A stretch of DNA of 64,000 nucleotides from assembly GCA_964547105.1 (NCBI GenBank), contig CAZJLO010000002.1:43538-107537 (forward strand), given 5' to 3'. The notes below the pieces were generated by a model, which was given only the letters and a program-made list of their open reading frames with translations, was not told the origin of the DNA and searched no databases. Position 1 is the stretch's first letter; the number at the start of each line of letters is the position of its first letter. The translations under genes and the position numbers were made by a program. Source of the DNA: RXOA01 sp964547105 (GTDB lineage Bacteria > Bipolaricaulota > Bipolaricaulia > UBA7950 > UBA9294). Of the stretch, positions 16,298 to 24,945 are shown piece after piece.

Positions 16298-18249
16298 GAG
16301 ACCTCGCCTCCTGCAAGTGGCTTGCCTGCCGGGCGCCGGCGGTATCGCTTCAGCTCCGCCTCGACGTCAGCAAGTTTGAGTCTCCGCAGTGTCTCGGGTG
16401 TCGGCCAGCCATCCACCTGATCCCACCCGCGCAACGCGTAGTACTCGGCCAACATCTGCTCGGCATGTGCGATCTCGCCGCGGGCGCCTCGGGAAGGAGA
16501 TGGTTCCTGCGTGAATCGCCGAGGCAGACGGTCATCGGCGCGGGAAATCCCGTGGCGGGCGTTGTAGGCACGCATTTGGTTGGTGATGCGCTCGCCTGCC
16601 TCGCGGAGTTCAGCTTCGTTAATGTCCCAGCCGGTTGACAAACGGAGCCCTTCCGTAAGATCGGGCCAGTAGATCTCGGCCATCACAAATGTTCCGCCGG
16701 ATTTGCAGACACCGAGGGAATCTACCACGGCCCCGAAGTCCTCGCCATCTTTCACGAGGAATGGCTTGTGTTTTGTTGCATGGGGATCCGCCATCTCAGG
16801 AAGATACGTTGGGCCGTAGCGGCGTGCGACCTCGTCAGGAACGCCGGTTTCATCGATGGTTGGGAACGCCTTCAGATGGTCGGCGCCTCGGCTGGCGGTG
16901 ATGTGGGCCAATCCCATCGACTGCTGTGCCCGACCGTCCTGTGCGGGGATCTCCATCCCCTTGACGTGCATGGCATATTCGGCGCAATCACCGCCGATGG
17001 AAGCGGCCGCTCGTGAAACCCCTTCAGCAAGGAGATCGCCGAACCCTTCGCGAGCCGCGATCATCCGAATGAGCTTGAGCATGCTCTCCGAGTTGCCCCA
17101 GCTAAGATCGAGCCCTTGGGAAACCGAATGCGGCAGCATGTCGCGCTGCTGTAGTTCCATTGCGAACGAAATGGCGCGCCCGGCGGAAATCGTGTCCATC
17201 CCCAGCCGATCGCAGAGATCATTGGCTTCGAGGATCGCTTCGATGTCGGCGCAACCGACGTTGGAACCGAAGGCGTTGAGCGTCTCGTATTCCAGGCTCG
17301 AGACCTCAAGGCCGCTCCTCGGTCCTCGTTCAATGCGGTAGACCTTGTCGCAGCGGATCGGGCATGCGTGACAGCCCTCATCTCGCACCCAGTAGCGATT
17401 GCGGAGGACCTCGGCGCTGATGGCCGCCGCTTGGTCGAACTCCCCGTTCTGGAAATTCCGTGTCGGGAATCGCCCGATCTCGTTGGCAAGAAGAACCAAG
17501 CTTGCCGTTCCGTATCGGGAGACGGTGGGGAACAGCGGGTTGGCCCGGATCCGCGCATGCATCGCACGCGCGACTGTGGCGAAGCGCTTGGAGTTGGCCA
17601 GCGGGACAGGTCGAGTTCCGCGGATGCAGATTGCCTTGAGCTTCTTTGAGCCGAGAACGGCACCAAGTCCACACCGCCCGAAACTGCGATTCGGCGATGC
17701 CTGGATTGCCGCGAAGCGAATGAGATTCTCTCCAGCGGGTCCGATTGTGGCGACCTTCATCGCCGGGTCCTCGAACCGGCAACGGATCATTCGCTCTGTT
17801 TCCAGCGTGTCATGTCCCCAGAGGTCGTCGGCCGGCTCAAGCCTCGGGCCGCGACGGTCGATGCAGAGCAAGGTTGGAGATGGGGCAATGCCTCGGATGG
17901 CAATCATGTCGTAGCCGGCGCGTTTCAGCTCAGGTCCGAAGAAGCCGCCAGCATTGGAGTCGCCGTAGATCCCGGTCAGCGGCGACTTGGCGATCGCCTC
18001 GGTGCGTCCCGAACAGGGCCAACCCGTTCCCACGAGCGGACCGGTGGCAATCACCAGCCAAGCGTCGGCGGACAAGGGGTCGATCTCGGCGCCGACGTGA
18101 TCCCACAACCAGCGGACGCCGAACCCGTTGCCGCCCAACCAGGACCTAGCGAACGCTCCGTCCAAGACGCGTGTGCGAACGGTCCCGGCGGAAAGATCGA
18201 CTTCAAGCCATGCCCCCATGTAGCCACCAGCGATTGCGTTCGATGTCAT
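16294..18249 (-). CDS. Aldehyde ferredoxin oxidoreductase (tungsten/molybdenum bis-pterin), copy 1
   Basis: Oxidises an aldehyde to its acid with ferredoxin as acceptor; 651 residues, normal for AOR. The N-terminal 'GAWLEVDLSAGTVRTR' and 'WLGGNGFGVRWL' are family hallmarks. The 4Fe-4S ligands are CHACPIRC in the middle and a Cys in 'SLGVCKSG' near the C-terminus; the pterin-binding 'DTISAGRAISFAMEL' is present. The ATG at 18249 overlaps the stop of the preceding AOR by 4 nt. Two adjacent AORs may be isozymes for different aldehydes or form a heteromer; which aldehyde is unknown. Confidence 0.92.
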   Translation of the reverse strand: MTSNAIAGGYMGAWLEVDLSAGTVRTRVLDGAFARSWLGGNGFGVRWLWDHVGAEIDPLSADAWLVIATGPLVGTGWPCSGRTEAIAKSPLTGIYGDSNAGGFFGPELKRAGYDMIAIRGIAPSPTLLCIDRRGPRLEPADDLWGHDTLETERMIRCRFEDPAMKVATIGPAGENLIRFAAIQASPNRSFGRCGLGAVLGSKKLKAICIRGTRPVPLANSKRFATVARAMHARIRANPLFPTVSRYGTASLVLLANEIGRFPTRNFQNGEFDQAAAISAEVLRNRYWVRDEGCHACPIRCDKVYRIERGPRSGLEVSSLEYETLNAFGSNVGCADIEAILEANDLCDRLGMDTISAGRAISFAMELQQRDMLPHSVSQGLDLSWGNSESMLKLIRMIAAREGFGDLLAEGVSRAAASIGGDCAEYAMHVKGMEIPAQDGRAQQSMGLAHITASRGADHLKAFPTIDETGVPDEVARRYGPTYLPEMADPHATKHKPFLVKDGEDFGAVVDSLGVCKSGGTFVMAEIYWPDLTEGLRLSTGWDINEAELREAGERITNQMRAYNARHGISRADDRLPRRFTQEPSPSRGARGEIAHAEQMLAEYYALRGWDQVDGWPTPETLRRLKLADVEAELKRYRRRPAGKPLAGGEVS

Positions 18250-20144
18250 CCGTCTTCCCCTTGTCCCGGCAGGTCCAGTCGCGCCAACGTTGTCTCGGTC
18301 GGCAGGCCGTCGCGCGTCCAACCGCGAAGGCCGTAGTAGGTTTGGAGCATGGCCGGCAGATCGTGGATTCTTGGTTGTGGCGCTGAAACGGACCGTTCCC
18401 GGAGAACTTGCTCGGATTGATGGAGTGGAAGCGAATCCTCAACGAATCGCCTTGGGAGGGTGTCGTCCGCTGATCGGAGCCCATGCTGGACGTTGATCCA
18501 GCGCTCGAGATTGACAATCCGCTCCCCGACTGTGAGAAGATCACTCGCCGACATCGGCAATCCCAGCGATGACAGCGCCAGCGCGATGTCCGTCGGGAGA
18601 ATGGCGTACGTTTCGGTTGTTGTGAACTTGCAGACGCCGAGAGCGTCGGAAACAGCACAGTACTCCTCGGAGAACTTCAGAAGGCTCGGCTTGGAGGTTT
18701 CGTCCCACGGGTCGAGTACGGATGGAAGCAGGTCGGGAAGGATTTTCTTGACGACCGTCTCATTGTTGGTGAGCTCGATGGTCGGGAGGCCGTACAGGTG
18801 ATCAGCGCCTCGATTGGACGTCGCATGCCCGAGGCCGAACGCCTTGGCCACACGTGGCTCCTGGCAAGGGATCTCAAGGCCCTTCACATGCATTGCGAGA
18901 TCGAGGGCATCGCCGCCGATCCGTTCCGCCGCACATCGCGTTCCTTGGCCGAGCAATGCTCCAAGACCGCGCTGCGATGCTATCTGCTCGATCAATTCAA
19001 GGATTGCGGCCGGATTGCCCCAGGTGAGGTCAACCGTTGGATCATCGAGCAGCCCGCGTTCGTGGCACTCCATCGCGAATGAGATGGCGCCGCCGACGGA
19101 GATGGTGTCGAGCCCCAGCTGGTTGCAGCGAGCATTGGCATGGACGATTGCCTCCGCGTCGGAGCAGAAACAGTTGGGGCCGAGCGCGTCGATCGACTCA
19201 TATTCGGGGCCGGCGCTTCGGCACTGATGAGGTCCTGTCCCGACTTCTGAGATGCGGCCGCACCGAATCGAACAACCCTGGCAGCCTTTGGTTTGGGATC
19301 GGAAAGGCTCAAATGCGCCGGCATCAACCCGATCGACAAACGGGACTTGCCCCAACCGGTGGTTCTTCGTCGGAAGATCGCCGACGACATTCTTGATCGC
19401 CACCAGGTAGGGCGTTCCCCATTGGGCAAGCGACGAAACACCGGGGTTGTCGGCGACAGCACGGTGGGCTGCGCTCGCTAACGATACGAACCGGCGTGGC
19501 CAGCGCAGCGTATCCCCCGATACCGTTACAATCGCCTTGAGCCGTTTGTGACCGAGAACCGCGCCTCCGCCGCAACGCGCCGCGGCGCGTCCACCGTCGA
19601 TCAGAATTCCGGCCATCGGGACACCACGTTCGCCGGCGGGACCGATGCAGGCGACCGAAGCGGAGGCAGGTCTCACTTGATCAAGGAGGCGTGCCTCAGC
19701 GACATCCGAGTCCATCCCCCACACAAACGACGCGTCGCAAAGGACGGCGGTCCCATCTTCTACGCGCAGGTAGACCGGATCGTGGGCCCGCCCGGCGATG
19801 GCCAGTGCGGCGATGCCTTGGGACGCGAGCCGATGGGCGAGGGCTCCTCCGGCATTGGCGTAGCCGTAGATCTCCGTTAGCGGAGATCTGAAACCAAAGT
19901 GAACCCGCGAAGACGACGGCCACGGGCTGGCGGACAGAAGCCCCGGTGCGACAATAAACGGGGCTTCGGGGGAACACGGGGCAATCTCCCAGATGTGGGC
20001 GTCGGCAAGAAGCCGCGCCGCCAACCCTCGACCGCCAAGATACGAAGAGCGGTAGGACGATGGCAGGACGGAACGGGTGATGGAGCGCGTTTCGAGGTCG
20101 ACACAGAGCATGAAGGAAGGAAGGGGAGCGCTAGGGTTAGGCAT
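18246..20144 (-). CDS. Aldehyde ferredoxin oxidoreductase family protein, copy 2 (divergent)
   Basis: A second AOR-fold protein, 632 residues. It has 'SYLGGRGLAARLLAD' at the N-terminus, 'GYANAGGALAHRL', the cluster motif CQGCSIRC, 'DTISVGGAISFAME' and a C-terminal 'ALGVCKFTT' Cys ligand, so all four Fe-S Cys are kept. It overlaps the Mch-like gene stop by 8 nt. Compared with copy 1 the N-terminus is less canonical (MLCVDLETRSITRSVLP). It may be a partner or an enzyme with shifted substrate range. Confidence 0.88.
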   Translation of the reverse strand: MPNPSAPLPSFMLCVDLETRSITRSVLPSSYRSSYLGGRGLAARLLADAHIWEIAPCSPEAPFIVAPGLLSASPWPSSSRVHFGFRSPLTEIYGYANAGGALAHRLASQGIAALAIAGRAHDPVYLRVEDGTAVLCDASFVWGMDSDVAEARLLDQVRPASASVACIGPAGERGVPMAGILIDGGRAAARCGGGAVLGHKRLKAIVTVSGDTLRWPRRFVSLASAAHRAVADNPGVSSLAQWGTPYLVAIKNVVGDLPTKNHRLGQVPFVDRVDAGAFEPFRSQTKGCQGCSIRCGRISEVGTGPHQCRSAGPEYESIDALGPNCFCSDAEAIVHANARCNQLGLDTISVGGAISFAMECHERGLLDDPTVDLTWGNPAAILELIEQIASQRGLGALLGQGTRCAAERIGGDALDLAMHVKGLEIPCQEPRVAKAFGLGHATSNRGADHLYGLPTIELTNNETVVKKILPDLLPSVLDPWDETSKPSLLKFSEEYCAVSDALGVCKFTTTETYAILPTDIALALSSLGLPMSASDLLTVGERIVNLERWINVQHGLRSADDTLPRRFVEDSLPLHQSEQVLRERSVSAPQPRIHDLPAMLQTYYGLRGWTRDGLPTETTLARLDLPGQGEDG

Positions 20145-21159
20145 GGTCTTGTCCTCTTCGGGATCGAGCCGAATCGCTTGTCCAAGCTGTTATGAGGATC
20201 CGCGGATCAATGGCTCCGGCGTGGGCAACGGAGCCGGTTGTCTCATCATTCACAGTGATCTGGGCAATCTTGTTGAGGTGGGTCAGATCGGGGATCGCCT
20301 CGAAGACGCCACCGGCGGCTTCGAGCAACTCGGCGAAGAGGTGCCCGTAGTGTCGGCAAGAACGAAAAACCAACTGATCCGCGATCTTCGAGACGTGCAA
20401 CCCGGGAGGCAGCCGAAGCGAGATCGTTGCGCATCCGGCGTAGTGGATGAAGTCGTCGGCGAGGAGTCGGGGCGCCACGGTCTGTCCCAGGCGGGCAATC
20501 GAGGGAGCGATCGGAACGGATCCGGTGATGTGCGACACGCAGGCGGCATCCATCCCGAGGCTCTCCTGTAGCGTAAACAGGACACTTTCGTTGCCGCGTC
20601 CTGCGATCTGCGCCGAGCCAGCGGGACTGCCAGGCGGGACGGCGATGAGCACGAGATCAGCGGCGGCGACCCTGGCCCGGGCGGCGATCGCCTTCACGAC
20701 AGCGGGGGATGGTCTCGTTTCCGTCTCGATCACCGCTGTTCGCCAGCTGCGGGCGAGATCGCCACGATTCGCGGGTGAGGTAGCGAACGCGGCGCGAATC
20801 GGGCCGGACACGCGAACCGCATCGTCGACTTCGGAGAGGGGAAGCGAAAGCTGCAGCCCCAGTGCGGAGCGGACTGGAAGCCAGGAATCGACGATCATTC
20901 TCGGGAGAACCCAGCCGTCGAGGTCCGTCGTATCGAGCCGGGCCATCGCCATCCCGCCGTGGCAGATTTCGACGAGTCTTCGGCCGGCTTCCCAGGATCC
21001 CGGCGCATCAATGCCACAGTCGATGATCATCGGAGCGGAAGGAGCAGTTGAGATGTCGACCCCAAGCAATGGGGCATCGGCGCGCAGCGCATCCAGCAGA
21101 AGCTCAAGCCGTGGGGCAGCCTCAACAAGCATCTGCCTGCTCCAGGTGACGTCTCTCAA
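20137..21159 (-). CDS. mch: Methenyltetrahydromethanopterin cyclohydrolase-like protein (Mch-like)
   Basis: Mch interconverts 5,10-methenyl- and 5-formyl-tetrahydromethanopterin. The 340-residue product matches the family in order: 'MIIDCGIDAPGSWEAGRRLVEICHGGMA', then 'DGWVLPRMIVDS' (family: DG..LP...V.TD.P), then 'VLIAVPPGSPAGSAQIAGRGNE' (family: ..VAPTASIVGSIQI..R), then 'VSHITGSVPIAPS', then 'CRHYGHLFAELLEAAGGVFEAIPD', then 'ITVNDETTGSVAHAG'. It is clearly diverged, so cofactor (H4MPT, H4F or other pterin) and activity are uncertain. It starts at TTG with AGGA 8 nt upstream. It lies directly after the Ftr-like gene, supporting a joint C1-transfer role. Confidence 0.78.
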   Translation of the reverse strand: MRDVTWSRQMLVEAAPRLELLLDALRADAPLLGVDISTAPSAPMIIDCGIDAPGSWEAGRRLVEICHGGMAMARLDTTDLDGWVLPRMIVDSWLPVRSALGLQLSLPLSEVDDAVRVSGPIRAAFATSPANRGDLARSWRTAVIETETRPSPAVVKAIAARARVAAADLVLIAVPPGSPAGSAQIAGRGNESVLFTLQESLGMDAACVSHITGSVPIAPSIARLGQTVAPRLLADDFIHYAGCATISLRLPPGLHVSKIADQLVFRSCRHYGHLFAELLEAAGGVFEAIPDLTHLNKIAQITVNDETTGSVAHAGAIDPRILITAWTSDSARSRRGQDHA

Positions 21160-21210
21160 TGTAGCGATCCTTTCTTCGAACCAGCCGTGGCGGAGTCTTC
21201 TCTCCGCCGC

Positions 21211-22122
21211 CTACGTGACGATAAGATCCTTCAGGGGGAGACGGCGGTTTCCCCATTGCCCGCCAAATGACGGTGCTGTAATCGCGACGATGCCGGGGGT
21301 GGCACAGAACGCGTTGATGGCGACGCGAAGACCGTTGCGGATTGCCTTGTCCGAAATGGCGACGAGCGGGAATTCGATGACGGCGGCGGCCGCATCAGGG
21401 ATCTGCGTCTTGACATCGGGGCGATTGCGCAGGGAGGGGCAGAAGGGCTCGTTGATTGTGACTCCTTCTTCCTTGTAGACGAGCCCGCCAACCTTTGCCC
21501 CGCTGATTCCGCCGATGGGGTAGTTGAAAATGGCCACGCCGACAACATCGGACAGAACACGGCGGGCCGCTTCTTGGGCCGCCGCAACACAGCAGGTTGC
21601 GTTCTCGCCGAAGACTTCCAGAACGCCGTCGGTACCGATGCAAACGCCCACCTCGCGCTCGATCAGCTGATCCCCGGTCATGATCGGCAGCCGGATGATG
21701 TCGCGTCTGCCGAGCTTCTCCGGTGTCTCATATCCGTCTCCCCACATGGCCACACGGGTCGCGACATCGATCGATCGGATCGACTGTCCGTTCGGTGTGG
21801 CGTCGAACAGCGAGCATGTCGGCAAATGCGGGAACAGGTAGAGCCGGTCGAGAAGAGCAGCGAGGAACGCATCCAACCCTAACGGAGTCGGCGCATTGAG
21901 CTGGATCCAAACGCCGGGACGCCCGTCGGGTGTGTGATCTGGAGAGACTGGACCCTCCACGCAGCCCTGGATTGGGGCGGCGGTGATGATGCTCCAACCG
22001 CATAGGTAGCTGGCTTCCGCCAAGGCGACCGATTCCGAAATTGCAGTCACCAGCATTCGCGCAATATAGACATCCGTGCACTCACAGACTACGTCGGCGA
22101 TTGTTGTTCCACGGTATTTCAT
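21211..22122 (-). CDS. ftr: Formylmethanofuran:tetrahydromethanopterin formyltransferase-like protein (Ftr/FhcD-like)
   Basis: Ftr moves a formyl group between methanofuran and tetrahydromethanopterin. The 303-residue protein follows the family: 'GTTIADVVCECTDVYIARMLVTA' at the start, 'HTPDGRPGVWIQL', 'LLDRLYLFPHLPTCSLFDA', 'WGDGYETPEKLGRRDIIRLPIM', 'YPIGGISGAKVGG', 'INEPFCPSL' and the C-terminal 'CATPGIVAITAPSFGGQWG'. The ATG at 22122 is chosen because AAGGAG lies 7 nt upstream. No FhcA, B or C (formyl-MFR hydrolase or dehydrogenase) partner is recognised nearby, though amidohydrolases of the FhcA superfamily lie downstream. Cytoplasmic; acceptor cofactor unknown. Confidence 0.82.
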   Translation of the reverse strand: MKYRGTTIADVVCECTDVYIARMLVTAISESVALAEASYLCGWSIITAAPIQGCVEGPVSPDHTPDGRPGVWIQLNAPTPLGLDAFLAALLDRLYLFPHLPTCSLFDATPNGQSIRSIDVATRVAMWGDGYETPEKLGRRDIIRLPIMTGDQLIEREVGVCIGTDGVLEVFGENATCCVAAAQEAARRVLSDVVGVAIFNYPIGGISGAKVGGLVYKEEGVTINEPFCPSLRNRPDVKTQIPDAAAAVIEFPLVAISDKAIRNGLRVAINAFCATPGIVAITAPSFGGQWGNRRLPLKDLIVT

Positions 22123-22160
22123 CAACTACTCCTTACCTGGACCGATACACCGGAGAAGAA

Positions 22161-23231
22161 TCAGAGAAGCTGGGATGCCTCCCCAGGCCGTGAACCCGGC
22201 GTGTGCAGCACGCGCAACGCATTGCAGCGCAGCTTCAAGGCGACGGATTCTCCAAATGCCAGCTGCCGCACACCATTTCCATCGAGGACGAGCACCGCGG
22301 AGGGATCCAGCCCGCCGACGGAAATGGTGTCATCGGGGCCGAAACAGACGTGGTACAAGTGAAGCGGTTCGACATCGGCCAGGATCTGGTCATCGACTTG
22401 TGTACGAATTGCAACGTCGCTGATTCCGGCGAGGACCGCGGGACGGCCGAGGTACGGTCCCCAAGACATCAGACCGCTCACTGCTTTCCCGGCGTAGACC
22501 GAGCACTCATCGAGATTGAGCGGCGAAGCGACGATCTGTGCCAAACGGTGAAGTTTCCCGTCAATCACCGTCCGGCCGTTCTTCTCGACGAACGTCGTCT
22601 CCCGGCAGACCGATCTTGGTTTGGTCGAGCGGTCCTCCCCCCGCAGGTGCGCTGCGGCATCCAGATCGACTCGCCTTCCGCTCCTTGTTCCGAAGTACAA
22701 GTTGCTGAACGCTACGTCGTTGAATGCGATCCCTAGACGGACGCCGTCGCAGAACGCCTCGATTCCGTGGACGCTTGCCACGTCAAGTTCGGCTAGTCTT
22801 TCAGCTGTCAACGCGGTGCCGTGGACACGAATCAGCGGACCGACGTTCGATGAACCGACTCCGATTCCCAGCAGGGGAATCGGGCGTCCGCTGTCGATAA
22901 TCACGGAGGCGATGTCAGCAAGGGTTCCATCGCCGCCGATGCCGATGAGGGCGTCGACACCCGCGGCGAGCAGCGACCGGGCGGCGGAGCCGGCGCTGGG
23001 AACGGACTCAAGCGTAGATCCCTTCACCAGCTCAACCTGCGCTGCATCCGTTGAGGCGGCTGCGCGGGCCGAGAATCCGCCGCGAAGCAACACGATCCGC
23101 CAACTCGACCTGGCGCGGGCAACGGCATCGACAGCACGGCACACCGTTTCGCGTACGACATCTTCTCCCGCCCCCGCCTTCGGGTTGGCGACAACGCCGA
23201 CTCGAGCGTGAGGAAGAACCCAAGGCGTCAT
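22161..23231 (-). CDS. ATP-NAD/AcoX kinase-like protein (NAD-kinase fold)
   Basis: A 356-residue protein with 'VGVVANPKAGAGEDVV' at the N-terminus and the diacylglycerol/NAD-kinase GGDGT motif in 'ALIGIGGDGTLADIASV' (about 114-130), followed by 'LLGIGVGSSNVGPL', matching COG3199/AcoX-type 'predicted polyphosphate/ATP-NAD kinases'. The real substrate of this subgroup is often unclear. The ATG overlaps the permease stop by 4 nt. In this cluster it might phosphorylate a nucleoside, cofactor or sugar; NAD kinase proper is not assured. Confidence 0.78.
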   Translation of the reverse strand: MTPWVLPHARVGVVANPKAGAGEDVVRETVCRAVDAVARARSSWRIVLLRGGFSARAAASTDAAQVELVKGSTLESVPSAGSAARSLLAAGVDALIGIGGDGTLADIASVIIDSGRPIPLLGIGVGSSNVGPLIRVHGTALTAERLAELDVASVHGIEAFCDGVRLGIAFNDVAFSNLYFGTRSGRRVDLDAAAHLRGEDRSTKPRSVCRETTFVEKNGRTVIDGKLHRLAQIVASPLNLDECSVYAGKAVSGLMSWGPYLGRPAVLAGISDVAIRTQVDDQILADVEPLHLYHVCFGPDDTISVGGLDPSAVLVLDGNGVRQLAFGESVALKLRCNALRVLHTPGSRPGEASQLL

Positions 23232-24055
23232 TTGACGGCGCCTCCCGTGAGTCCCGAAACCAAGTAGCGCTGGCCAAGCATGAACAAGATCAGCACTGGA
23301 AGGGACACCAACAAGGCAGCAGCGCTAAGCGGCCCCCATTGGACGACGCCGCCGGAGCCGATAAAGCGGGCAAGATACACCGGCAACGTGTAGTGGGCAT
23401 TGTCGCGCATGATGACCAGCGCGAAGAAGAACTCGTTCCAGGAGAGAAGAAGCGAGAACGTTCCGACGGCAAGAAGCCCGGGAACCGATAGCGGGAGGAC
23501 GATCTTCACGAGCGAGCGGATCCGTGTGCAGCCGTCGATCTGCGCCGCTTCCTCGAGAGCGTAGGGGATCTTGTCGAAGTACCCTTTCAGCAGCCAGACG
23601 CTGAACGGCATGCTGAACGTTGTGTGCATGATGATCAGGCCGAACAGCGTGTTGACAAGCCCGTATACGGAAAGCACGGTGAACAGGCCGAGCACCATGA
23701 TAATGCCGGGGAACGCCTGGGTGGCCAAGAGCCAGATCGAGAATACCGTCCTACCCCTGAACTTGTAGCGGGACAGGGCGTAGCTTGCCGGCGCGGAGAC
23801 ACAGGCGGACAAGACAATCGTCGAGAAGGCAACGATCACGGTATTTCGAAGATTGACGAAGAACGTCGTATTGAACAGCACCTCGCGAAAGTTGTCGAGC
23901 GTTGGAGCAAGCGGAATGCCCATCGGAGATCCGAAGATTTCGACATCCGACTTCAGCGCGTTGAACACGAGAAGAAGAACCGGAAACGCAAGCGCCAACA
24001 CAAACACGAATACGGCAACATTGAGGAGAATTTGCTTGACTGGATGCATCCTCAT
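23228..24055 (-). CDS. Carbohydrate ABC transporter permease, MalG/CUT1 type (importer B)
   Basis: Inner-membrane permease of 275 residues with six predicted membrane segments. The cytoplasmic EAA loop reads 'EEAAQIDGCTRIRSLVKIVLPLSVPG' at about 170-195, the contact site for the ATPase. It overlaps the MalF-type partner upstream and the kinase-like gene downstream by 4 nt each. Paired with 24052-24945 and probably with the binding protein at 26736-28007. No CUT1 ATPase gene lies in the cluster, so a shared MsmK/UgpC-like ATPase is expected elsewhere. Confidence 0.92.
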   Translation of the reverse strand: MRMHPVKQILLNVAVFVFVLALAFPVLLLVFNALKSDVEIFGSPMGIPLAPTLDNFREVLFNTTFFVNLRNTVIVAFSTIVLSACVSAPASYALSRYKFRGRTVFSIWLLATQAFPGIIMVLGLFTVLSVYGLVNTLFGLIIMHTTFSMPFSVWLLKGYFDKIPYALEEAAQIDGCTRIRSLVKIVLPLSVPGLLAVGTFSLLLSWNEFFFALVIMRDNAHYTLPVYLARFIGSGGVVQWGPLSAAALLVSLPVLILFMLGQRYLVSGLTGGAVK

Positions 24056-24945
24056 TCCAGCACCTCCCGGATGTAGAACACGACCACCAACAGGAGCACA
24101 CAGAGGATGATCAGCCCGATCGCGGCGCCATAGCCGGCCTGGTAGTACATGAACGCGTTCTGGTAGGCGTACAGAGGCAGTGTAATCGAGGCGCTGCCGG
24201 GTCCGCCTTTCGTAAGAACGAAAACGATGTCGAACATGTTGAAAGTCCAGATCGATTCCAAGGTGAGAATGATCAAGATCACCTTCTTCATGCTTGGCAT
24301 GATCACGCGGAATTGGGATTGGAAGTGGCCGGCGCCGTCGATCGAGGCCGCTTCGAGAACCTGCTTGTCAAGCGCTTGCAGTCCGGCGAGCAGCATGATC
24401 GTCACAAAGGGAATTCCCATCCAGATATTGGCGATGATGCACGTCCAGAGCGCAAGCTGGGGATCACTCAACCAGCTCGGCGGATTGGCGACTCCCACTC
24501 CGCGGAGCACGGTGTTGATGGGGCCGTTGGGCAGGAAAATGTAGCGCCAGATCAGTGAAACCACCGTTCCAGGGAGCGCCCAGGGGATCAGCGTGATTGT
24601 GCGGTAGAACCGGCGTCCCCGCAGGTACTGCGAGTTCAGCATGGTGGCCAGGATATACGAGAAGAAGAACATCCCCCCGACGCTTGTCACCGTCCAAACA
24701 AGGCTGTTGGAGAAACCTCGAAAGAAGGTCCCATCCTGGAACAGCAGGATGAAGTTCTCCCATCCGACGAAGACGTTTTCCTGAGCCAGCGCCCTGTACG
24801 CATAGAACACTTTGGATATTCCCTGAGCCAGGGGGTACAGGCTTACGCCGCAGAGCACGATGAGCGCCGGCATCAGAAACGGAAGCGCCTGTCGTTCCGC
24901 GCGGAATCTCTGTGTCGGCGGAATCGGTCTCGTCCTAGTGACCAT
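24052..24945 (-). CDS. Carbohydrate ABC transporter permease, MalF/CUT1 type (importer B)
   Basis: Inner-membrane permease, 297 residues. The N-terminal cytoplasmic stretch RTRPIPPTQRFRAERQ precedes the first membrane helix (LPFLMPALIVLCGVSLYPL). The EAA loop is 'EAASIDGAGHFQSQFRVIMPSMKK' in the C-terminal half. Its start overlaps the alcohol dehydrogenase stop by 11 nt. Closely resembles the MalF-type permease at 30718-31605, pointing to duplication. Confidence 0.92.
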   Translation of the reverse strand: MVTRTRPIPPTQRFRAERQALPFLMPALIVLCGVSLYPLAQGISKVFYAYRALAQENVFVGWENFILLFQDGTFFRGFSNSLVWTVTSVGGMFFFSYILATMLNSQYLRGRRFYRTITLIPWALPGTVVSLIWRYIFLPNGPINTVLRGVGVANPPSWLSDPQLALWTCIIANIWMGIPFVTIMLLAGLQALDKQVLEAASIDGAGHFQSQFRVIMPSMKKVILIILTLESIWTFNMFDIVFVLTKGGPGSASITLPLYAYQNAFMYYQAGYGAAIGLIILCVLLLVVVFYIREVLE

